Origin: Enterobacteriaceae bacterium UBA7338
Lineage (GTDB): Bacteria; Pseudomonadota; Gammaproteobacteria; Enterobacterales; Enterobacteriaceae
NCBI GenBank assembly: GCA_002480085.1
Contig: DKPJ01000009.1
Span: 321,169 to 385,168, forward strand
Length of the DNA stretch: 64,000 nucleotides
Reading direction: 5' to 3'
Position 1 is the first letter of the stretch, and each line of letters begins with the position of its first letter. Position numbers and translations under genes: made by a program. Under the pieces are notes generated by a model that saw nothing but the letters and a program-made list of their open reading frames with translations, was not told the origin of the DNA and made no database searches. Positions 26,501-32,760 of the stretch are shown one piece after another.

Positions 26501-27212
26501 GGCGCTGATGTCGGCCTTTTTACCACACATCAAAGGCGTGGTAGAGACCAACAGCGAGATCGTTCATATTCTGGCGAACCAGCATATCGCGGTTCTCGCC
26601 GACGGCAGGCAGTTCCACTATGAGCAGCTGATTAGCACCATGCCCCTGCCGGAGTTGATTCGCATCATTGGCGATGAGGCCCCGGACGAGGTGATTGCGG
26701 CGGCGAACGGGCTGCATCATGTCTCGGTGCGCTGCGTAAACCTCGGCATTGGCCGGGCTAACCTCACTGATAAGCACTGGATCTACTTTGCTGGCAGCAC
26801 CATTTTCCACCGTATCTTTGTGCAGGGAAATACCAGCCCTGAGTGTAATCCGCCGGGCGGCTGCGGCCTGACCTGCGAGATCACCTACTCCGAGCATAAG
26901 CCGCTGCCGGTTGATGGCCAGGCACTGATCGATCGCTGTATTGCCGAGTGCATTGAGATCGGCATCTTTACGGCGGAAGATGAGGTGCTGGTCGCTAACC
27001 AGCTGGATATTCCCTATGCCTACGTGGTTTACGATCACGAGCGGTCGAAAAACGTCGAGACGGTGCGCCAGTGGCTGCTGACCCAGGACATTGTGCTCGC
27101 GGGCCGTTACAGCGAGTGGGAGTACTACAACTCGGATCATGCGTTTATTGCCGGGAAAAATGCCGCTGAGAAGGTGAAAAACAGCGTCAGCCGGCGCGGA
27201 GCAGGCGCATAA
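23511..27212 (+). CDS. Three-domain fusion: glycoside hydrolase, glycosyltransferase, UDP-galactopyranose-mutase-like FAD protein
   Basis: A single 1233-residue frame with three parts. Residues 1-385 look like a GH1/clan-A TIM-barrel glycoside hydrolase, with a NE pair (N135-E136) and a possible nucleophile E290 in LAETSH. Residues 394-775 are a GT4-type glycosyltransferase beginning MKKLYIFSHLRWDFVFQRPQ and keeping a C-terminal acidic region with SPTKVLEYMAA. Residues about 797-1233 are an FAD/NAD-binding protein with GGGPTGLSAAY (from 800) and features of UDP-galactopyranose mutase or a protoporphyrinogen-oxidase-like desaturase. It probably makes or remodels a surface or extracellular glycan. 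The internal Met394 right at the GT start suggests fusion of once separate genes. A terminator follows. Confidence 0.8.
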   Translation: MPIFDSFWQGGYEGADHRNGQGVPLSMNDITGHNARVLSDYISLKKLNISTVRESVGWRLVEQPDGYDFSSVAEKMQAANEAGVQICWTICHYGWPDDTDIFSPDFVPRFARLCGALARFLAPWYASSPVYSPVNEISFTSWSLSVGFFRCSAPPSIATGEESKRQLVRATIAACDAIWAADPRARILHCDPIIHLAAPDESPESLAATAGHYNSQYQTWDMLSGRVEPELGGAPRYLDLIGANYYHDNQWESGSNARLWWHLGDPRRVPLSHMLQTLYRRYERPILLAETSHVGSGRGAWISQIAAEVAQAQLAGVALHGVCLYPAIDRPDWEDLSRWHRSGLWELDHQGTDPLARILDPVYAAALQKAQHTLGLFQSRLCDLNDAKNSSDPMKKLYIFSHLRWDFVFQRPQHLLTRLAKHYQIYFIEEPTFAPPPASLSLTHPAPNVTVIKPHTPLQVHGFHDSQIAYLQPLLADIVDENESPLVWFYTPMALPLLAVFNPSLVIYDCMDELAAFENAPRQLLQRESALLNRADIVFTGGPSLYKAKSGRHENIHCFTSSVDAIHFEQALDRNNYHPLIKDLPHPRLGYCGVIDERMDLDLLAAIADAHPEWQVIMVGPVVKIDPASLPQRPNIHYLGMQPYQALPHFLAGWDVCLMPFALNASTRYISPTKVLEYMAALLPVVSTAITDVVEPYKHVVAIGYDRAGFVRACEKMLALTPEARQTMQREMKRIVDSTSWDVTAQAMHGLIEKELAKSALQRVATPNAQAANDAARKNTALKLKPSRSENAIPARCLILGGGPTGLSAAYHYGSQAVLLERNASVGGWCRSIQDGGFTFDYAGHIMFSNDPYVLELYDMLLGDNLHWQMREAWIYTDGVYTRYPFQGALYGLPTETIKECILGAIEAKYSSTAQVPPENFERFIYQVWGAGIARHFAIPYNQKLWTVPLSEMETSWLGGRVPLPDLAQIVEGAVEPVGKPMGPNARFGYPLKGGFQALMSAFLPHIKGVVETNSEIVHILANQHIAVLADGRQFHYEQLISTMPLPELIRIIGDEAPDEVIAAANGLHHVSVRCVNLGIGRANLTDKHWIYFAGSTIFHRIFVQGNTSPECNPPGGCGLTCEITYSEHKPLPVDGQALIDRCIAECIEIGIFTAEDEVLVANQLDIPYAYVVYDHERSKNVETVRQWLLTQDIVLAGRYSEWEYYNSDHAFIAGKNAAEKVKNSVSRRGAGA

Positions 27213-27224
27213 GCCATAAAAAGA

Positions 27225-27251
27225 CCCGGAAGACATCTTCCGGGTTTTTTT
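27225..27251 (+). terminator. Rho-independent terminator after the fusion gene
   Basis: CCCGGAAGA-CA-TCTTCCGGG is a perfect 9-bp stem followed by seven T residues. A strong terminator just 12 bp after the stop, ending this transcript before the hpd operon. Confidence 0.9.
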
Positions 27252-27345
27252 ATCTCTAAAACCGCTAGCCTATTTTCCGGGCAAAATTACGAATACGAAT
27301 ACTTATGATTTACGGATACGTAACGCCTCATATTAACTCAACACA

Positions 27346-27359
27346 TTGATATTAAACAA
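27346..27359. promoter_or_regulatory. FNR-like box upstream of hpdB
   Basis: TTGAT-ATTA-AACAA matches the FNR consensus TTGAT-N4-ATCAA at 9 of 10 positions. A possible -10 (TATATT, 27401-27406) would place the box about 60 bp upstream of transcription start, the class I position. Anaerobic activation suits an oxygen-sensitive glycyl radical enzyme. Inference from sequence only. Confidence 0.55.
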
Positions 27360-27494
27360 AAATATAGGCAATTTCACTTTAAGGCACTCATTACCATGTG
27401 TATATTATTAGCAGGCTATTTTTATAAATAGACTGAGGGATTATTACGAGGGACGACGGTCAGATGACCAAATAGTTTAGAAGGCTCTAACACC

Positions 27495-30191
27495 ATGAAT
27501 TGCGAAAAAATTGCTCTTCTTAAGCAGCGCGGTATTACATCTCCCGCCGCTGATGCCGCCACCGACAATACTCAAAACCTGAAGGATAACCCCCATCCAC
27601 GGGCCAAAGCGCTAAGGGATATCTACTTCCGCACCCTGTCCTCAGTGGATACCGAATTTCCCTACTGGTATACCCGTAAATGGGACGAACTCAGAGACGA
27701 TGTAACCTTTGTCCGCCGGGCAGAGGCCCTGAAGTGTGCATTTTCCCACCTTACGCCAAATATCTTCCCGGGTGAAAAGCTGGTGATGCAGAAAACGGCC
27801 TATTATCGCGGTTCGTTTCCCATGCCCTGGCTGTCAGAAAGTTTTTTTCTGGCCAATGCCGATGAGCTAACCACCCGCCCGGACTCTGGCAGCGACAGTG
27901 CTGGAAAACTGTCTCACTTTGGCGGCGGCGGCGGTAACGTGACCGAAAGCGGCGGGAACATTGTCTCTATCGCCGGTAAGTTTGGCATTCGCGCTGAACA
28001 AACGCCTGTGTTGATCGCGCTAGCCAAAGCATGGGAGGGCCGCTCAGTTGAGGCTCTGGGTCATAAATATGAAATGCAGATACCGGACTATCAAACAAAA
28101 GAGAATATTATGAAGTCCGTCATCTGTATGTTTGATTCGGGCTATACCATCCCACAAGGGCGTGAAGTGGTTAACTACTACTATCCGCTCCAGTTTGGGC
28201 TGGATGGCATCCGTAATATTGCTCTGGAGCAGCGCGATAAGGTTGCCGGAGAGGCTGGCGGAGACGGTATTACCGGTATGGATCGGCTCTACTACTATGA
28301 TGCGGTGCGCATCATCATTGAGGGGCTGCAAAACTGGATCCATAACTATGAGCGTCATGTGCGCGACCTGGCGTCTCGTACGAGCGATGCGCAGCAGCGA
28401 GAAGAGTACACCGATATTGCCGACTGTCTGGCATGGGTAGCTCACCACCAGCCGCGTACGTTCCGGGAAGCAATGCAGCTTACCTATACCATGCATATCG
28501 CCATGCTCAATGAAGATGCGGCCTCCGGGATGTCACCTGGCCGTCTTGGGCAGATCCTTTGGCCCTGGTTTGAGCAGGATATGGCAGCGGGCCGCCTGAA
28601 CGAAGAGGAGGCGCTTGAGCTGCTAGAACTCTACCGCGTTAAGCTTACCTGTGTAGACTGCTTTGCCTCAACGGGCGTTGTAGGCGGCGTACTTTCTGGT
28701 AATACCTTTAATAACGTAGTGCTGGGAGGGGAGAAAAAAGATGGCACCCCAGCAGCGAATCGCCTTGAAGAGTTGATTCTGGAAGCCGGTATTCGTTGCC
28801 AAACCACCCAGCCAACGCTCACTGTGCTATACGATGAAAAACTGCCGGAGTCCTTCCTGCTGAAAGCCATTGAGTGCACCAAAACCGGTGCAGGCTACCC
28901 TGCCTGGGTGAACAATCAGGTCGGTATCCATTTCTTGTTAAATCAGTATGCTGCTGAAGGAATGGATTTAGCAGAGGCGCGTGCTATTGCTATTGGCGGC
29001 TGCCTTGAAACCTCACCCGGGGCATTTTTACCGCTAACGCTGAACGGCAAGCAATATGATATTCCCGGTGGAGCAGGTCAGACTGCCGCTACGGGCGTCC
29101 ACTTCCTTGCTAATCCAAAAATCCTTGAGCTGGTGTTGACCAATGGTCTGGACAGACGCACAGGCACGCAGGTTTATCCACCGCACAATTTGCCGCTTGA
29201 TAGCTTTGCGCAAGTGTGGGAGCAGTTCACCCGCTATTATGCGCTAACCTGTGACGTAGTCGCCAAGGCCAATAACATTCAAATGGATATCTGGCGTAAA
29301 AACAATATGTCAGTCATGAATTCATTCCTGAAACCAGATTGCCTGCGTGACGGTAAACATATTGGTCAGATGGGGTATCGCTATAACGCGACTTACAATA
29401 TAGAAAGCTGCGGCACAATTACCGCTATTAACTCGCTGGTGGCGATCAATAAACTCGTGTTTGATGAGAAACGCTTTACGCTCGACGAAATGACGGATGC
29501 GCTACTTAATAATTTCGGCTACGAGACGGCGGAAGCTAGCGGTAACTACTCCATGGCTGAACAGCGCCCTACGGCGGCCTGCGAGCGCTATAAAGATATT
29601 CACACCGCCTGCCTTAACGCGCCAAAATTCGGCAATAACGATCCGTACGCCGATGAGATGCTAAAAACCTACGAGACTTGGTTCTGCTCAATGGCGCGGC
29701 AGTACGAATCGCTCTATGGCAAGAAAATGTACGCCTGTCAGATATCCGTTTCCACACACGGTCCGCAGGGTGCCTGTACGCTGGCAAGTGCAGATGGACG
29801 GCTGGCGGGAACGACCTATTCAGACGGATCTATGTCTGCGTATCCCGGAAGCGACCTTAACGGGCCTTATGCACTCTTCAGCTCAGCCACCGTCTGGGAT
29901 CATAGCCAGTCGCAAAACTCGCAGATGAACCTGAAATTACATCCCACTTCGGTACGGGGTGCGGCGGGATCTCGCAAGCTGTTAGATCTGACCCGCAGCT
30001 ATCTGCGCAAAGGCGGCTTCCATATTCAGTACAACATAGTCGATTCTGGCATTCTTCGGGATGCCCAGCAGCATCCCGAAAACTATCGTGAACTGATGGT
30101 GCGTGTGGCGGGTTTCACCCAGTACTGGTGTGAAATCGGCAAGCCTATTCAGGATGAAGTCATCGCTAGAACCGAATATGAGGAGATGTAA
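27495..30191 (+). CDS. hpdB: 4-hydroxyphenylacetate decarboxylase, glycyl radical subunit
   Basis: An 898-residue glycyl radical enzyme that decarboxylates 4-hydroxyphenylacetate (from tyrosine) to p-cresol under anaerobic conditions. All diagnostic residues fall at the numbers known for clostridial HpdB: thiyl C503 and E505 in GGCLE, H536, E637 in NIESCG, and the radical glycine G873 in RVAGF. The length is typical. A small Fe-S subunit gene follows at once (TAATG overlap) and an activase gene comes next, so the set is complete. The upstream FNR-like box fits anaerobic expression. It is the only gene family with this small-subunit partner, which makes the assignment safe. Confidence 0.95.
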   Translation: MNCEKIALLKQRGITSPAADAATDNTQNLKDNPHPRAKALRDIYFRTLSSVDTEFPYWYTRKWDELRDDVTFVRRAEALKCAFSHLTPNIFPGEKLVMQKTAYYRGSFPMPWLSESFFLANADELTTRPDSGSDSAGKLSHFGGGGGNVTESGGNIVSIAGKFGIRAEQTPVLIALAKAWEGRSVEALGHKYEMQIPDYQTKENIMKSVICMFDSGYTIPQGREVVNYYYPLQFGLDGIRNIALEQRDKVAGEAGGDGITGMDRLYYYDAVRIIIEGLQNWIHNYERHVRDLASRTSDAQQREEYTDIADCLAWVAHHQPRTFREAMQLTYTMHIAMLNEDAASGMSPGRLGQILWPWFEQDMAAGRLNEEEALELLELYRVKLTCVDCFASTGVVGGVLSGNTFNNVVLGGEKKDGTPAANRLEELILEAGIRCQTTQPTLTVLYDEKLPESFLLKAIECTKTGAGYPAWVNNQVGIHFLLNQYAAEGMDLAEARAIAIGGCLETSPGAFLPLTLNGKQYDIPGGAGQTAATGVHFLANPKILELVLTNGLDRRTGTQVYPPHNLPLDSFAQVWEQFTRYYALTCDVVAKANNIQMDIWRKNNMSVMNSFLKPDCLRDGKHIGQMGYRYNATYNIESCGTITAINSLVAINKLVFDEKRFTLDEMTDALLNNFGYETAEASGNYSMAEQRPTAACERYKDIHTACLNAPKFGNNDPYADEMLKTYETWFCSMARQYESLYGKKMYACQISVSTHGPQGACTLASADGRLAGTTYSDGSMSAYPGSDLNGPYALFSSATVWDHSQSQNSQMNLKLHPTSVRGAAGSRKLLDLTRSYLRKGGFHIQYNIVDSGILRDAQQHPENYRELMVRVAGFTQYWCEIGKPIQDEVIARTEYEEM

Positions 30192-30448
30192 TGATGAGCG
30201 AACTTAACCATACCCATTGTCACCACTTTTGTCCCATCGATGTGGCAAAAGGGATATGCCGTTTGAGCGGTCATATCATCATGACGGATTCTCCGCTGTG
30301 TGATGAGTTTAATGCGAAACCGCGCTGTGGGCTTTGCTGCCATTTTTGTGACCAAACTGCCCCAGCGCAGTGCCACGGGCTGGAAAAACCTTACTGGGTA
30401 GATCAGGGTATGAACGCAGGACTGTGTCCAGCATTCTCTCATCGCTAA
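30191..30448 (+). CDS. hpdC: 4-hydroxyphenylacetate decarboxylase, small Fe-S subunit
   Basis: An 85-residue Cys/His-rich protein with Cys at positions 10, 14, 23, 37, 46, 49, 50, 53, 61 and 79, enough for the two [4Fe-4S] clusters of HpdC. The conserved KGICRLSG and CHGLEKPYWV elements match the clostridial subunit. HpdC binds HpdB and is needed for its assembly and activity. Its ATG overlaps the hpdB stop by one base, with GGAG upstream, giving equal expression of the two subunits. Confidence 0.92.
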   Translation: MMSELNHTHCHHFCPIDVAKGICRLSGHIIMTDSPLCDEFNAKPRCGLCCHFCDQTAPAQCHGLEKPYWVDQGMNAGLCPAFSHR

Positions 30449-30464
30449 GCCAGGATATAACCAC

Positions 30465-30490
30465 AATAAACCCGCTCCGGCGGGTTTATT
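30465..30490 (+). terminator. Hairpin between hpdC and hpdA (partial terminator)
   Basis: AATAAACCCGC-TCCG-GCGGGTTTATT is a perfect 11-bp stem followed by a T-rich stretch (TTATATAT). It lies between the subunit genes and the activase, which has its own strong ribosome-binding site. It probably lets only part of the transcripts run into hpdA. Confidence 0.75.
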
Positions 30491-30511
30491 TTATATATGG
30501 GAGGTGAAACT

Positions 30512-31450
30512 ATGGATACGAATCATGGAATGATTTTTGATATTCAAAGCCACTCTATACATGACGGTCCTGGCAGTCGTACTACCGTTTTTATGAGTGG
30601 CTGTAGCCTTAGCTGCCAGTGGTGCGCGAACCCAGAGAGCTGGCAGGCCAGAGAAAAAGTGCTGTTCAGTGAGCTGCGCTGTGAGGCAAAACAGGGCTGT
30701 AGGCGCTGTATAGAGGCTTGTCCCCGACGCGCCATTTCAATCGCCGAGCGCGTCATCGCTATCAATCGAGCAGATTGCCAAAGCTGTCACGCTTTAACCT
30801 GCATTGAGGCCTGCCTATCACGGGCATTAAAAAAATGCGGTGAATATTATACTGCCGATGCGCTTCTACAACGCCTGCAGCACGATCGAGATTTCTGGGG
30901 CAGCACAGGTGGTGTGACATTTAGCGGTGGTGAGCCGCTTGTCCAGCACCACTTTGTGGAAAACATGCTTCATCGATGCCGCAGCATCGGGATCCACACC
31001 GCAATTGAAACGACGGCGTATGCCCGGGAAGAAATTTTTATGGCAGTGATGCGGCATGTCGATTTTGCGTTTATCGATGTGAAACATATGGATTACCAGG
31101 CCCATCACCACTATACCGGCGTGGGCAATGGCTTAATCCTGAATAATATTCGGGAACTGGTAAAGAGCGGCTGGCCCGGCCGCTTAGTGTTACGCGTGCC
31201 GATAATTGCTGGCGTAAATGATGGGGATAAAAATATGCGGGCGCTGGCAACGTTTATGGAGCACGCGGGTGTATATGAAGTTAACCTACTGCCCTTTCAC
31301 CGACTAGGCGAATCGAAATGGCAACAGCTGGGGAAAATCTATCCCGCCCGGGAATGGCATGCTCCGGACACAACCAAGCTCTCATCGCTGGAGACATTTT
31401 TTACCCAGCAACGATTACTCTGCTATGTGGGAAGCGACACGCCTTTTTGA
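30512..31450 (+). CDS. hpdA: 4-hydroxyphenylacetate decarboxylase activating enzyme (radical SAM)
   Basis: A 312-residue radical-SAM activase that makes the glycyl radical on HpdB. It shows IHDGPGSRTTVFMSGC leading to the CX3CX2C cluster motif (SGCSLSCQWCANPES). An inserted bi-cluster ferredoxin-like domain follows with CX5CX2CX3CP and a second Cys group (about residues 48-100), and the GGVTFSGGEP motif binds SAM. The ATG at 30512 is chosen because GGGAGGTG lies seven bases before it; an in-frame ATG 15 bases upstream lies before that site. It is separated from hpdC by a terminator-like hairpin. Confidence 0.93.
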   Translation: MDTNHGMIFDIQSHSIHDGPGSRTTVFMSGCSLSCQWCANPESWQAREKVLFSELRCEAKQGCRRCIEACPRRAISIAERVIAINRADCQSCHALTCIEACLSRALKKCGEYYTADALLQRLQHDRDFWGSTGGVTFSGGEPLVQHHFVENMLHRCRSIGIHTAIETTAYAREEIFMAVMRHVDFAFIDVKHMDYQAHHHYTGVGNGLILNNIRELVKSGWPGRLVLRVPIIAGVNDGDKNMRALATFMEHAGVYEVNLLPFHRLGESKWQQLGKIYPAREWHAPDTTKLSSLETFFTQQRLLCYVGSDTPF

Positions 31451-31470
31451 TAAGAGGTCGATACCATGAA

Positions 31471-31505
31471 AAAACCCGGAAGCCAGACTTCCGGGTTCTA
31501 TTTTA
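31471..31505. terminator. Bidirectional terminator between hpdA and the Mn catalase gene
   Basis: CCCGGAAG-CCAGA-CTTCCGGG with an A run before it and a T-rich run after it. It lies between convergent stops and can serve both strands. The stem is nearly the same as that at 27225, so the two terminators flanking the hpd operon are alike. Confidence 0.85.
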
Positions 31506-31516
31506 TCAGCCAATGA

Positions 31517-32413
31517 TTACGGCGCTTTTTTAGCGGTCTCGTTCTCAATCGGCGGGACCGAGCCCAGATCGGTACCGGTAACCGGGTTAACCGACGGGTC
31601 AGATGCGGTACGCAGCTTCATTGCGTCCAGGTTCGCCTGCTGCGGCCCCGGCAGCACGACGCTTGGTAAGCCATCGCCACCGTCCACGGCCGGCGGTGGG
31701 TTAGATACGTACTCAAAGTTCTCGTCTGAGTTCCAGCTACCGCGCACTTCACCCCCTTCAGACATGTTGAAGTAGGTGTTAGCGTACTTCTCGATCGGCG
31801 GCAGTTTTCCTGGCGGGAAGTTGTTGCGGATCGAGTAGAGCGCTTTTTCAAAGGAGATCTGGTGGGCTACTTCACGGGTCATCAGGAAGCCCAGCGCATC
31901 TTTTACGCCCGGATCGTCAGTCATATTGATCAGGCGCTCATAGATGATTTTTGCACGCGCTTCAGCGGCAATGTTAGAGCGCAGGTCAGCGGTCACTTCA
32001 CCGATGGTATCGATATAGGCTGCGGTCCACGGGAAGCCTGCGGAGTTGGTCAGGGACGGGCCGCCGCCATACAGCAGCGCGGTCAGATGGCTGTCATTGC
32101 CGTTCCCGGTGATTTTACGATAAAGCTCAGCTTCCTGATCGGTACCTTCCGCCAGGTCGCCTTTCGCGCCCTTGTTGAGCATCCCTACCAGAGAGCCGAT
32201 AATTTCGAGGTGGCTTAGCTCTTCAGTAGCGATGTCCATCAGCATATCTTTACGGCCCGGATCGTCATCCCCTAGCCCCTGAGTAAAGTAGCGGCAGGCT
32301 GCGGCCAGTTCGCCCTGCGGTCCGCCAAACTGCTCAAGCAGGAGGTTTGCCAACCCTGGATTCGGCTCGGCAACGCGTACGGTGTACTGTAATTGCTTTA
32401 CATGTCTGAACAT
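31517..32413 (-). CDS. katN: Manganese catalase
   Basis: A 298-residue dimanganese catalase that breaks down hydrogen peroxide without haem. The four-helix core carries the metal ligands E35, E65 and H68 (in EELSH), a Glu near residue 151 (AAEARAKIIYE) and H184 (REVAHQISF). A C-terminal tail with repeated Pro-rich segments is typical of the enterobacterial proteins. It resembles Salmonella KatN, which depends on RpoS; no regulatory site is clear here. It is convergent with the hpd operon. Confidence 0.92.
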   Translation of the reverse strand: MFRHVKQLQYTVRVAEPNPGLANLLLEQFGGPQGELAAACRYFTQGLGDDDPGRKDMLMDIATEELSHLEIIGSLVGMLNKGAKGDLAEGTDQEAELYRKITGNGNDSHLTALLYGGGPSLTNSAGFPWTAAYIDTIGEVTADLRSNIAAEARAKIIYERLINMTDDPGVKDALGFLMTREVAHQISFEKALYSIRNNFPPGKLPPIEKYANTYFNMSEGGEVRGSWNSDENFEYVSNPPPAVDGGDGLPSVVLPGPQQANLDAMKLRTASDPSVNPVTGTDLGSVPPIENETAKKAP

Positions 32414-32760
32414 AGGCTCACTCCAGTGATTATTTATTTTCCAGCAAGGTCAACATTCGCTGAATCACGAATAAATAACTGCTTAAATATGAAACCGTTA
32501 AGTTTTCATATAAAGTCGTCGTGCAGGTTATAAGGATAGCGCATGAGGACAAATCGGCGGGAATATTAAAGCAACCCTTCTGTTTTAGGATTTATCTTAA
32601 CAAGAGGTAAATGAGACGTATTAACCAACCAAGAAATACCTGCTTACAAAAATAAGAAAAAGTTACATTCAAAGTATTATTCACAGGGTATTAAAAAGCG
32701 ATCGCGAATAGCAGAGCAGGAAAGAGAGAGTCTCTTTCCTGCATTTAAGCGTTTTGATTA
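32414..32760. other. Intergenic region between tccC-like gene and katN
   Basis: This 347-bp AT-rich gap must hold the katN promoter near 32414-32500. At its other end it contains a perfect 12-bp stem hairpin (GCAGGAAAGAGA-GAG-TCTCTTTCCTGC, 32716-32742) just after the stop of the TccC-like gene, which probably serves as its transcript end although a T run is lacking. I see no gene. Confidence 0.55.
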
